Positions 6,816-14,406 of a DNA stretch of 64,000 nucleotides are shown one piece after another (position 1 is the first letter of the stretch; every line of letters begins with the position of its first letter). The stretch lies in contig NZ_BBZF01000023.1 of assembly GCF_020884795.1 (NCBI RefSeq), positions 62,001 through 126,000 on the forward strand, read 5' to 3'. The notes below the pieces were generated by a model that was not told the origin of the DNA, made no database searches, and saw only the letters and a program-made list of their open reading frames with translations. Source of the DNA: Micromonospora okii (GTDB lineage Bacteria > Actinomycetota > Actinomycetes > Mycobacteriales > Micromonosporaceae). The translations under genes and the position numbers were made by a program.

Positions 6816-8132
6816 ATGCGGAACCGATATCTGGACCTGCTCCGCGCCCTGGCCACCGTGCGGGTCGTGGTCTACCACGTGACCGGATGGGCGACCCTCA
6901 CCCTGGTCTTCCCGGCCATGTCGGTGATGTTCGCCTTGGCCGGGTCGCTGATGGCCGCGTCGCTGGACAGGTCCGGGTCGGCGGCGGTGGGGCGTCGGCT
7001 GCGCCGCCTGCTGCCGTCGGTGTGGGTGCTGGCCGCGATCTTCGTCCCGGCGATGCTGCTCACCGGGTTGGCGCTGACGCCGGAGGTGCTGCTCTGGGCT
7101 TTCCCGGTGGCCGACCCGCCGGCCAACTACTGGGGGGCGCTCGCGCTCAGCCCGATCTGGTACCTGCGCGACTATCTCTGGTTCGTCTTCGCCTCGCCGG
7201 TCGCTCTGTGGCTGTTCCGGCGAGCCCCGTGGCCCACCCTGCTCGCGCCGTACGCCCTGCTGGGCGCCATCCAGGCCGGCATGTTGCCGAACGCGCCGAC
7301 GGTGCTGCGGGAGTTCGGGCTCTACTTCGGGGCCTGGCTGCTCGGCTTCGCCCACCACGACGGCCTGCTGCGCCGCATGGCCACCCGCGTGCTGGTCCCG
7401 GTCGCTCTGGTCGTCGGCGCCGCCGGGGCGGCCTGGATCGTCACCCACCCCGGCCCGCGCGGGTACGACCTGAACGACATGCCCCTCGGCAACGCGCTCT
7501 GGTCGGCGGCGTTCATCCTGCTGGCGCTCGGCCGGGCCCCGGCGACCGCCGCCTGGGTGGACCGCGCCGCCCCGCTCGGTCGGGCGGTGACCGTGCTGAA
7601 CCGGCGGGCCCTCACCGTCTACCTCTGGCACATGCCGTTCGTGGTGGCGCTCACCCCGCTGGTCGACGTCGTCGGCTGGTCCCACCAGGATCCGGTCGGC
7701 CTGGCGATCCGGGTGGCCCTCGTCTTCGCGCTGGTCGGGGTGGCCACCGCGCTGGTCGGCTGGGTCGAGGACGTGGCCGCCCGCCGCCGGCCGGAGCTGC
7801 TGCCCGGCGGCCGGCGGCGCACGGCCGCGAACGCGCCGGTGAGCCCTGCCCCGGCGGGCGGGCCCGCCACCCGACACGCCCCGGCGGGCGGGCCCGCCAC
7901 CCGACACGCCCCGGCGGGCGGGCCCGCCACCCGATCCGCCCCGTCGGGCGGATCCGCCACGCGACACGCCCCGACGGGCGGACCCGTTGCCCGACCCGTC
8001 CCGACCTCCGCCGACGCGGTGCCCGCCTCGGGCCGGGCCGGCGCGGCTCCCGACCCGGCCCCCGTCGGCGCGGCCCCCGTGCCCGCGCCCCGGGTGCCGG
8101 AGGAGCACACCCTCCGGCTCAGCGTTCGCTGA
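6816..8132 (+). CDS. Acyltransferase-3 family membrane protein with tandem-repeat tail
   Basis: Multi-spanning membrane protein of 438 aa. It begins MRNRYLDLLRALATVRVVVYHV, where the acyltransferase-3/OafA catalytic His sits in the first helix, and has about ten hydrophobic segments up to residue 330 (for example ALTVYLWHMPFVVALTPL). Such enzymes O-acylate sugars, lipids or natural products at the membrane. The last about 100 residues are a hydrophilic Pro/Ala/Gly tail containing five copies of a decapeptide like APAGGPATRH. Its last 14 bases overlap the end of the convergent DUF4097 gene. The substrate cannot be told. Confidence 0.88.
   Translation: MRNRYLDLLRALATVRVVVYHVTGWATLTLVFPAMSVMFALAGSLMAASLDRSGSAAVGRRLRRLLPSVWVLAAIFVPAMLLTGLALTPEVLLWAFPVADPPANYWGALALSPIWYLRDYLWFVFASPVALWLFRRAPWPTLLAPYALLGAIQAGMLPNAPTVLREFGLYFGAWLLGFAHHDGLLRRMATRVLVPVALVVGAAGAAWIVTHPGPRGYDLNDMPLGNALWSAAFILLALGRAPATAAWVDRAAPLGRAVTVLNRRALTVYLWHMPFVVALTPLVDVVGWSHQDPVGLAIRVALVFALVGVATALVGWVEDVAARRRPELLPGGRRRTAANAPVSPAPAGGPATRHAPAGGPATRHAPAGGPATRSAPSGGSATRHAPTGGPVARPVPTSADAVPASGRAGAAPDPAPVGAAPVPAPRVPEEHTLRLSVR
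7849..7998 (+). repeat. 30-bp tandem repeat inside acyltransferase gene
   Basis: Five head-to-tail 30-bp units encode the decapeptide A-P-(A/S/T)-G-G-(P/S)-(A/V)-(T/A)-R-x. The first three units are almost identical at the DNA level and the last two are diverged. The unit is in frame, so copy number can change without frameshift. Confidence 0.85.
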
Positions 8133-8937
8133 TCGTCACGTTCCCGCTCTCCGCGCCCACGTCCAGCAGCAGCGGGGCGCCCGGGTCGTCGGGCACCTTC
8201 ACGACGGTGTCCCCCGAGCGGCTGGTGGAACGCACCCGGTACCGGCCGGCGGGCACGACCAGCGCGACGTCCCCGCTGCGGGCGTGCGCCCGCGCCGACG
8301 CCGGGGCGGAGAGCTCCACGTTGACGTCGCCCGAGTCGGCCTCGGCGTCGACCTGGCCGCCGAGGGCCCGCCCGGTGATGTCGCCGGACGCGGCCCGCAG
8401 GGTGGCGGGGCCGCGCACGTCGTCCACCTTCACCTGGCCGGAGCTGGTCTGCACGCGGACCGCCCCGGTGACCCGGCTCACCTGCACGTCACCGGAGCCG
8501 ATCCGCAGGTCCACGTCCCCGACCAGGGCCAGGTCGACGTTGCCCGAGCCGCCCTCGCCGCGCACCGCCGTGCCCGGCGGGACGGTGACGTCGTACGACA
8601 CCGAGCAGCGCCCGCCGCACTCCGTGTCCAGCACCAGCTCGTCGCCGAGCAGCTCGTGCCGGGCGTCGGGCTGATCGCCGTGGTAGCGCAGCACCCGCTT
8701 GACCCGCACCTGACCGGCCGGGCCGGTGCCGCGTACCGTGACGTCGCCCGCGCCCGGGCGCACGATGATCCGGGCGACGGTCGCCGACTCGGTGGTGTCG
8801 AAGTCGAGCCGGCGCATCGACAGCGGGCCGCACCCGGCGACGAGGACCAGGGCGGCGGCGGAGCCGACGGCGAGGGCGACCCGCGTCGCCCGTGGTGCGG
8901 CGGCGCGGCGGGGCGCGGCGGTGGGGTGCGAAGCCAT
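8119..8937 (-). CDS. DUF4097 beta-strand-repeat lipoprotein
   Basis: Secreted lipoprotein of about 272 aa. After a basic N-terminus and a hydrophobic stretch, VLVAGC is a lipobox, so Cys should be lipidated and membrane-anchored. The rest is a series of short strands with repeated patterns such as GAGDVTVRG, GSGNVDLAL, SSGQVKVDD and ESGNVTISER, characteristic of DUF4097 beta-helix/adhesin-like proteins. ATG 8937 is chosen over GTG 8946. The 3' end overlaps the convergent acyltransferase gene by 14 bp. Function is unknown. Confidence 0.87.
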   Translation of the reverse strand: MASHPTAAPRRAAAPRATRVALAVGSAAALVLVAGCGPLSMRRLDFDTTESATVARIIVRPGAGDVTVRGTGPAGQVRVKRVLRYHGDQPDARHELLGDELVLDTECGGRCSVSYDVTVPPGTAVRGEGGSGNVDLALVGDVDLRIGSGDVQVSRVTGAVRVQTSSGQVKVDDVRGPATLRAASGDITGRALGGQVDAEADSGDVNVELSAPASARAHARSGDVALVVPAGRYRVRSTSRSGDTVVKVPDDPGAPLLLDVGAESGNVTISER

Positions 8938-9037
8938 GCCGGGCACGGTACGGATGACCCGCCCCGGCGCGCATCCGGGATCGCCGGGCGGCCACCCCGA
9001 ACCGACCCTGATTTCGCACCCTGAGGAGAATGGCCGG

Positions 9038-9853
9038 GTGACCGGGTACCGCCGACAGCTCTACCGCGACGACGCGGTGGTGCTGCGTGTGCAGAAGCTC
9101 GGCGAGTCCGACCGGATCATCACCCTGCTGACCCGCCGGCACGGCCGGCTCCGCGCGGTGGCCCGGGGCGTCCGCCGCACGACCAGCAAGTTCGGCGCCC
9201 GGCTGGAGCCGTTCGGCCACGTCGACGTGCAGCTCGCCGGCGACCCGAAGGGCAACACCGGCAGCTCGCTGCACAGCGTCAGCCAGGTCGAGGGCATCGA
9301 CCTGTACGGCAAGCGCTTCCTCGGCGACTACCCGCGCTACACGGCGGCCAGCGCCATCGCCGAGACGGCCGAGCGGCTCACCCCCGTCGAGCGGGAGCCG
9401 TCGCTGCGGCTGTTCCAGCTCACCCTCGGCGCGCTGAAGTCCCTCGCCCGGGGCGAGCACGCCACCACGCTCGTGCTCGACGCGTACCTGCTGCGGGGGA
9501 TGGCCCTCGCCGGGTGGGCGCCCGCGCTGACCGCCTGCGCGGTCTGCGGCACCCCGGGGCGGCACCGCGCGTTCTCCGTGCCGGCCGGGGGAGCGGTCTG
9601 CCCGGACTGCCGGCCCCCCGGCGCGGCCCACCCCGCCCCGGCCACCGTCGAGCTGATGTCCGCGCTCACCACCGGCGACTGGGTGCTCGCCGACGCCACC
9701 GACACCGGGGTACGCCGGGAGTGCAGCGGCCTGGTCGCGGCGCACCTCCAGTGGCACCTGGAGCGCGCGCTACGCTCGCTGCCGCTGGTCGACCGGGGCA
9801 ACCCGGCCCCCGGCGGCGGGGCGCAGGACGTGAGCAGGGAGAGAGCCGAGTGA
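9038..9853 (+). CDS. recO: DNA repair protein RecO
   Basis: Recombination mediator of the RecFOR pathway; it binds ssDNA and SSB and helps load RecA. The 271-aa product has the N-terminal OB-fold region (YRDDAVVLRVQKLGESDRIITLLTRRHG) and a zinc finger with CAVCGTPG and CPDC in the C-terminal half. GTG 9038 is chosen because GAGGAG lies 9 bases upstream and the protein then starts near the OB fold. The stop overlaps the start of uppS as GTGA, as is usual for recO-uppS in Actinobacteria. Confidence 0.97.
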   Translation: MTGYRRQLYRDDAVVLRVQKLGESDRIITLLTRRHGRLRAVARGVRRTTSKFGARLEPFGHVDVQLAGDPKGNTGSSLHSVSQVEGIDLYGKRFLGDYPRYTAASAIAETAERLTPVEREPSLRLFQLTLGALKSLARGEHATTLVLDAYLLRGMALAGWAPALTACAVCGTPGRHRAFSVPAGGAVCPDCRPPGAAHPAPATVELMSALTTGDWVLADATDTGVRRECSGLVAAHLQWHLERALRSLPLVDRGNPAPGGGAQDVSRERAE

Positions 9854-10680
9854 TCCGATCGATGAGGGCCGGCCGGCGCGAGCCGGTGCCGCCGACTCCG
9901 CACCCGTCCGGTGCCCGGCCCCCGGCGCTGCCCGCCGAGGCGGTGCCGAGGCACGTCGCCGTGGTGATGGACGGCAACGGCCGCTGGGCCAAGGAGCGCG
10001 GGCTGCCCCGCACCAGGGGCCACGAGGCGGGCGAGCACAGCCTCTTCGACACCATCGAGGGCGCCATCGAGCTGGGCATCCCCTACCTGTCGGCGTACGC
10101 GTTCTCCACGGAGAACTGGCGGCGCTCGCCGGACGAGGTCCGGTTCCTGATGGGCTTCAACCGGGACGTCATCCGCCGCCGCCGCGACCAGCTCGTCGAC
10201 CTGGGCGTCCGGGTGGTCTGGTCGGGCCGGGCGGGCCGGCTGTGGAAGAGCGTCATCTCCGAGTTGCAGACCGCTGAGGAGATGTCCCGGGGCAACTCGA
10301 CGCTGACCCTCCAGTTCTGCGTCAACTACGGCGGGCAGGCGGAGATCGCCGACGCCGCCGCCGCCATCGCCCGCGACGTGGCCGCCGGCCGGCTCGACCC
10401 GGACAGGATCACCGAGAAGACCGTGGCGAAGTACCTCTACCACCCGGAGATCCCCGAGGTGGACCTCTTCCTCCGCCCGTCCGGCGAGGAGCGGATCTCC
10501 AACTTCCTGCTCTGGCAGACCGCGTACGCGGAGCTGGTCTTCCTGGACACCCTCTGGCCCGACTTCGACCGCCGCCACCTGTGGTACGCCTGCGAGCTGT
10601 ACGCCCGGCGGGACCGCCGCTTCGGCGGCGCGCTGCCCAACCCGATCGCCCCGTCGCCCTCGGTCGGGCCGTCGGTCTGA
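9850..10680 (+). CDS. uppS: Isoprenyl diphosphate synthase (UppS family)
   Basis: Cis-prenyltransferase that makes the polyprenyl diphosphate carrier for cell-wall synthesis. Motifs: HVAVVMDGNGRWAKERGL with the catalytic Asp, RGHEAG, AFSTENWRR, and the C-terminal LFLRPSGEERISNFLLW / WPDF segment. The 276-aa length fits the longer actinobacterial Z-decaprenyl-type enzymes. GTG 9850 overlaps the recO stop; ATG 9862 is an alternative start removing four residues. Chain length cannot be fixed from the sequence. Confidence 0.97.
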   Translation: MIRSMRAGRREPVPPTPHPSGARPPALPAEAVPRHVAVVMDGNGRWAKERGLPRTRGHEAGEHSLFDTIEGAIELGIPYLSAYAFSTENWRRSPDEVRFLMGFNRDVIRRRRDQLVDLGVRVVWSGRAGRLWKSVISELQTAEEMSRGNSTLTLQFCVNYGGQAEIADAAAAIARDVAAGRLDPDRITEKTVAKYLYHPEIPEVDLFLRPSGEERISNFLLWQTAYAELVFLDTLWPDFDRRHLWYACELYARRDRRFGGALPNPIAPSPSVGPSV

Positions 10681-10751
10681 CCGGCAGGCTTACCGGCCCG
10701 CCCGGCTGGGTACCCCCTGCGTCAACAGCCACGACACGGAGGTGAACCCAC

Positions 10752-10937
10752 ATGATTCAGAAGCGGATCGCCCAGTGGGCGGTCATGGCGGTCGCCGTGC
10801 CGCTGGCCGCTGCCGGCGCGCGCCGGATCAGCCACACCCTGGAGGCCCGACGCGGCCCCACCGGCGTCAGCCGGCTCCTCACCAAGGGCGCGGACATGCT
10901 GCGCCCGCAGAAGGCGAAGCGCCGCCGGTTCTGGTGA
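10752..10937 (+). CDS. Small basic conserved hypothetical protein
   Basis: This 61-aa protein starts at ATG 10752 behind a strong ACGGAGGTGA ribosome site. An N-terminal segment (WAVMAVAVPLAAAGA) is hydrophobic and could be one membrane helix; the C-terminus is strongly basic (RPQKAKRRRFW). The good ribosome site, the codon use and a terminator hairpin 34 bp after the stop support a real gene. I do not recognise a named family. Confidence 0.7.
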   Translation: MIQKRIAQWAVMAVAVPLAAAGARRISHTLEARRGPTGVSRLLTKGADMLRPQKAKRRRFW

Positions 10938-10970
10938 GCCCGTCCGGCCGCCGGTTCCGGTGAGCCGTCC

Positions 10971-11005
10971 GTCAGCGCCGCCCCCGTCGCGGGGGCGGCG
11001 CTGAC
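10971..11005. terminator. Hairpin terminator between convergent genes
   Basis: GTCAGCGCCGCCCCC and its complement flank a short loop, giving a long GC-rich perfect stem. It lies between the small gene ending at 10937 and the convergent gnd stop at 11118. No T-tract is present, as is common in high-GC Actinobacteria. Confidence 0.75.
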
Positions 11006-11117
11006 GCGTTCCCGGGCTGCCTCGACCCTTCCCGGGGCCACCTCGACCGTTCCCGGCGTCGGCCCCGACCGTTGCCGGGTCAACCCGACCGGCGGGCCGC
11101 CCGGCCGTCGCCGGGCC

Positions 11118-12548
11118 TCAGCCCTCCACCTCGGAGCGGTCGCCCGCCCACAGCGTGTGGAAGCTGCCCTCCCGGTCCACCCGGCGGTAGGTGTGCGCGC
11201 CGAAGTTGTCTCGCAGCCCCTGGATCAGCGCGGCGGGCAGCCGCCGCGCGCGCAGCGCGTCGAAGTACGCCAGCGACGACGAGAACGCCGGTGTCGGCAC
11301 CCCGGCGCGGGCCGCGTCGGCCACCACCCGCCGCCAGCTCGGCACGCCGTCGCTGACGGCCTCGGCGAAGTACGGCGCCACCAGCAGCGTCGGCAGCTCC
11401 GGCTCGGCGTCGTACGCCTGTCTGATCCGGTCCAGGAAGCGCGCCCGGATGATGCAGCCGCCCCGCCAGATCGTGGCCGTGCCGCCCAGGTCGATGCCCC
11501 AGTCGTACTCCCGGCTGCCGGCCCGGATCTGGTCGAAGCCCTGCGCGTACGCGACGATCTTGCTGGACAGCAGCGCGCGGCGCACGTCCTCGACGAACGT
11601 CTCCCGGTCCTCGACCCGCCATTCCTCCCCGGCGTCGCCGAACACCCGGCGGGCGGCCTCGCGCTGGCCGGCGTGCCCGGACAGCGACCGGGCGAACGTG
11701 GCCTCGGCGATGCCGGTGATCGGCACGCCCAGGTCCAGCGCGCTCTGCACCGTCCAGCGGCCGGTGCCCTTCTGCTCGGCCTGGTCGAGCACGACGTCGA
11801 CGAACGGCTCGCCGGTCGCCGCGTCGGTGTGCGCCAGGACCTCGGCGGTGATCTCGATGAGGAACGACTCCAGCTCGCCGGTGTTCCACTCGCGGAAGAT
11901 CTCCGCGATCTCCGCCGGGCTCGCCGACAGCCCCGCCCGCAGCAGGTCGTACGCCTCGGCGATGAGCTGCATGTCGGCGTACTCGATGCCGTTGTGCACC
12001 ATCTTCACGAAGTGGCCCGCGCCGTCCGGGCCGATGTGCCGGCAGCACGGGGTGCCGTCGACCTTCGCGGCGATCCGCTCGAACATCGGGCCCAGCCGCG
12101 CGTACGACTCGGCGGAGCCGCCGGGCATGATGCTCGGCCCCCACAGCGCGCCCTCCTCGCCGCCGGAGACCCCGGTGCCGACGAAGTGCAGCCCGTGCCC
12201 GCGCAGCGCCTCCTCCCGCCGCCGGGTGTCGGCGAAGTGGGCGTTGCCGCAGTCGACGACGATGTCCCCCTCCTCCAGCAGCGGGACCAGCTCGTCGATC
12301 ACCGCGTCGGTGGGCGCGCCGGCCTTCACCATCACGATCACGGCCCGGGGGCGCTCCAGCGAGGCGACGAAGTCCGCCAGGGACTCCGACGGCACGAAGG
12401 TGCCCTCGTCGCCGTGCTCGGCGACCAGGGCGCGGGTGCGCTCCGGGGACCGGTTGTGCACCGCCACGGTGAACCCGTTGCGGGCCAGGTTCCGGGCGAG
12501 GTTGCGGCCCATCACCGCCAGCCCGGTCACGCCGATCTGCGCCTGCAT
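11118..12548 (-). CDS. gnd: 6-phosphogluconate dehydrogenase, decarboxylating
   Basis: Oxidative decarboxylation of 6-phosphogluconate to ribulose 5-phosphate with NADP reduction, in the pentose phosphate pathway. The 476-aa product is of standard homodimer length. Seen: the N-terminal nucleotide fold GVTGLAVMGRNLARNLARNG, the substrate motif GTGVSGGEEGALWGPSIMPGG, HFVKMVHNGIEYADMQ with the catalytic Lys/Asn region, and a Lys-rich IVAYAQGFDQIRA segment. It starts at ATG 12548. A palindromic repeat lies just upstream (12559-12613), between it and the thiamine-binding gene. Confidence 0.97.
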   Translation of the reverse strand: MQAQIGVTGLAVMGRNLARNLARNGFTVAVHNRSPERTRALVAEHGDEGTFVPSESLADFVASLERPRAVIVMVKAGAPTDAVIDELVPLLEEGDIVVDCGNAHFADTRRREEALRGHGLHFVGTGVSGGEEGALWGPSIMPGGSAESYARLGPMFERIAAKVDGTPCCRHIGPDGAGHFVKMVHNGIEYADMQLIAEAYDLLRAGLSASPAEIAEIFREWNTGELESFLIEITAEVLAHTDAATGEPFVDVVLDQAEQKGTGRWTVQSALDLGVPITGIAEATFARSLSGHAGQREAARRVFGDAGEEWRVEDRETFVEDVRRALLSSKIVAYAQGFDQIRAGSREYDWGIDLGGTATIWRGGCIIRARFLDRIRQAYDAEPELPTLLVAPYFAEAVSDGVPSWRRVVADAARAGVPTPAFSSSLAYFDALRARRLPAALIQGLRDNFGAHTYRRVDREGSFHTLWAGDRSEVEG

Positions 12549-12558
12549 GTCTACCCCC

Positions 12559-12613
12559 GTGTAAGGAAGGGCCCCCTGTTAACGCATTTGGTATAGCAGG
12601 GTTCCCCTCTCAC
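12559..12613 (+). repeat. Dispersed palindromic element, copy A
   Basis: 55-bp element starting GTGTAAGGAAGGGCCCCCTG and ending CCCCTCTCAC, with a central TTAACGC. The right arm is diverged, so the stem is imperfect. It lies between the start of gnd and the end of the thiamine-binding gene (both minus strand). Related copies are at 18957, 25956 and 27214. Confidence 0.85.
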
Positions 12614-12628
12614 CCTGCCCGAATGCCG

Positions 12629-12925
12629 TCAGCCTTCGGCGAGGCGGGCCTCGACGCGCGCGACCTTCGCGGTGAGCCCGTCGGTGACGTCGGGGCGCAC
12701 GTCGGCCTTCAGCACGACGCTCACCCGGGGCGCGCGGGCGGACACGGCGTCGACGGCCTGCTTCACCACCGCCATCACCTCGTCCCACTCGCCCTCGACG
12801 GTGGTGAACATGGCGTCGGTCCGGTTCGGCAGCCCGGACGCCCGGACCACCCGGACCGCCTCGGCGACCAGGTCGCCGACGGACTCGCCGGTGCCGAGCG
12901 GGGTGATGGAGAACGCGACCAGCAT
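12629..12925 (-). CDS. Thiamine-binding protein, MTH1187/YqgV family
   Basis: 98-aa ferredoxin-like-fold protein of the MTH1187 (DUF77) family. The start MLVAFSITPLGTGESVGDLV and the later MFTTVEGEWDEVMAVVKQAVDAV match the family pattern. Members bind thiamine-type ligands, and the related YkoF is part of the ykoFEDC thiamine transporter locus in Bacillus. Here it lies on the same strand, about 0.7 kb beyond the thiamine ECF operon, which supports a vitamin B1 role. Shorter ATG 12925 is chosen; upstream extension is low-complexity. Confidence 0.85.
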   Translation of the reverse strand: MLVAFSITPLGTGESVGDLVAEAVRVVRASGLPNRTDAMFTTVEGEWDEVMAVVKQAVDAVSARAPRVSVVLKADVRPDVTDGLTAKVARVEARLAEG

Positions 12926-13202
12926 GTCGCCGATCGTGCCAGTAAATCGGCTGCGCCGCCCGGGACGGGCCGTTACCGTGGTGCCATGCGCATCTGACGC
13001 CCTTCCAACGGAACCCGACCCGCCGCCGTCGCCGCGGGTCGCACGCTCCGGGCGTCCGCATCCCGCCGCCGTCGCGCGGCGTTCCCTCGTGATCGGGCCC
13101 ACCGGGGCAGCCCCGGCTCCGCGTCGGCGTATGCCGACCGTCGACAGCCGACGCCCACATCCGCTCGTCGTGCCGCCCGCACCCGTACCCGAGGAGGCCC
13201 CC

Positions 13203-13490
13203 TTGCCAGCCAAGCGCAGCTCCCGCAAACCCCGTACCGCGTCGCCCCGCCCGTCCACCCCGGCGACGCCGGCCCTCGACGTCACACCAAAGACGGCCCC
13301 GGACCTGCCGACGGCCCCGGACCTGTCGGCGCTCCCGGCCGCGTCGGTGCCGGTGCCTCCGGTCGTGCCGGAGGCGGCGCGGACCCCGCTCCCGCCGAAG
13401 GCCGGCCCGCCGGTCGGCGGCGCGCGGCTCACCGGCCGGGGCAACCCGCGCGCGGCGCAGTCCCGCCGCTACGCCTTCCGCCGTAGCTGA
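13203..13490 (+). CDS. Small Pro/Ala-rich basic protein, hypothetical
   Basis: The 95-aa product has a TTG start at 13203 preceded by GAGGAGG. It has a basic N-terminus (MPAKRSSRKPR), a Pro/Ala/Thr-rich low-complexity middle, and a more ordered-looking basic C-terminus (RGNPRAAQSRRYAFRRS). A strong hairpin begins 8 bp after the stop. No catalytic motif or membrane segment is visible. The ribosome site and terminator argue it is expressed; the amino-acid bias alone could arise by chance in GC-rich DNA. Confidence 0.5.
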   Translation: MPAKRSSRKPRTASPRPSTPATPALDVTPKTAPDLPTAPDLSALPAASVPVPPVVPEAARTPLPPKAGPPVGGARLTGRGNPRAAQSRRYAFRRS

Positions 13491-13497
13491 CCGGCCC

Positions 13498-13527
13498 GGG
13501 TGGGGTCGCCACCCGGCGACCCCACCC
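13498..13527 (+). terminator. Hairpin terminator after the 13203 gene
   Basis: Arms GGGTGGGGTCGCC and GGCGACCCCACCC form a 13-bp perfect stem with a 4-nt loop, starting 8 bases after the stop codon. Confidence 0.75.
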
Positions 13528-13550
13528 AGGCCCGTCGGGCCTGCCGAAGG

Positions 13551-13590
13551 CCGACCGGGGCCGACCGGGGCCGACCGGGGCCGACCGGGG
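13551..13590. repeat. Four tandem 10-bp repeats
   Basis: Four exact copies of CCGACCGGGG lie between the terminator at 13498 and the 3' end of the ykoC gene. No coding role is seen. Confidence 0.9.
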
Positions 13591-13605
13591 CCGGCGGAGA
13601 AAGGG

Positions 13606-14406
13606 TCAGCCGATCAGCGGGCGGAACGTGCCGAGCGCGACGCTGACCGCCAGCGCCCCGCCGGCCAGCGCCGCCGCCCCGGCGATCAGCGCGGCGTCGG
13701 CGGCGCCGAACCGCTGCCGTCGGGCGACGGTGCGCGGCGTGCCCGCGTCGAAGCCCCGGGCGTCCATCGCCACGGCCAGCCGGGCACCCCGCCGGATGGC
13801 CCCGACCAGCAGCGCGAACGCGGTCGAGACGAACAGCCGCAGCTTCGCCACCGGGTTGCGCCCGGCGTCCACCCCGCGCGCCCGCCGGGCCATGCTGATC
13901 ATCTGCCACTCCTGGCCGAGCAGCGGCACCAGCCGGAACGCCGCCAGCGCGCCGATCGCGAACCGCGCCGGGGCCTTCGCGTTCTGGATCAGCGCGTCGG
14001 CCAGGTCGGTCGGGTCGGTGGTGGCGAAGACGATCACGCCGGGCAGCGCGACGGCCAACATACGCAGCGCCAGCCCGAGCGCGGTCGCCAGCACCCCGCT
14101 GGTGACCAGCACCGGCCCCGCCTCGACCAGTACCCGGCCGGAGCGGTCGGCGGCGAAGAGGACCAGGGTCACCACGATGCCGACGGCGCCGAGCAGCAGC
14201 GGGGCGGCCCGCCGGGCCAGCACCCCGTACCGGAGGCCGAACAGCGGCAGCACGGCCAGCTCGACGCCGAGGGCGATCGCCGGGGCCACCGGGTCCAGGG
14301 TGGCGAGCAGGACGAACGAGAAGACGAGCGCGGCGGCGACCTTCGCCACGGGGTTGCGTCGGGCCAGCGGAGCGCCGGGCGCGGCGACCGGTTCGAGGTT
14401 GATCAC
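13606..14406 (-). CDS. ykoC: Thiamine ECF transporter transmembrane protein (EcfT/YkoC type)
   Basis: Membrane-embedded coupling subunit (266 aa) of an energy-coupling-factor importer. About six hydrophobic segments are present, and the two coupling motifs typical of EcfT are seen as ARRARG (about residue 174) and MDARGFD (about 215). It is the last gene of the operon after ykoE and the double ATPase ykoD; its ATG overlaps the ykoD stop by 4 bp. The TPP riboswitch ahead of the operon assigns the system to thiamine or its precursor HMP. Confidence 0.9.
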   Translation of the reverse strand: MINLEPVAAPGAPLARRNPVAKVAAALVFSFVLLATLDPVAPAIALGVELAVLPLFGLRYGVLARRAAPLLLGAVGIVVTLVLFAADRSGRVLVEAGPVLVTSGVLATALGLALRMLAVALPGVIVFATTDPTDLADALIQNAKAPARFAIGALAAFRLVPLLGQEWQMISMARRARGVDAGRNPVAKLRLFVSTAFALLVGAIRRGARLAVAMDARGFDAGTPRTVARRQRFGAADAALIAGAAALAGGALAVSVALGTFRPLIG

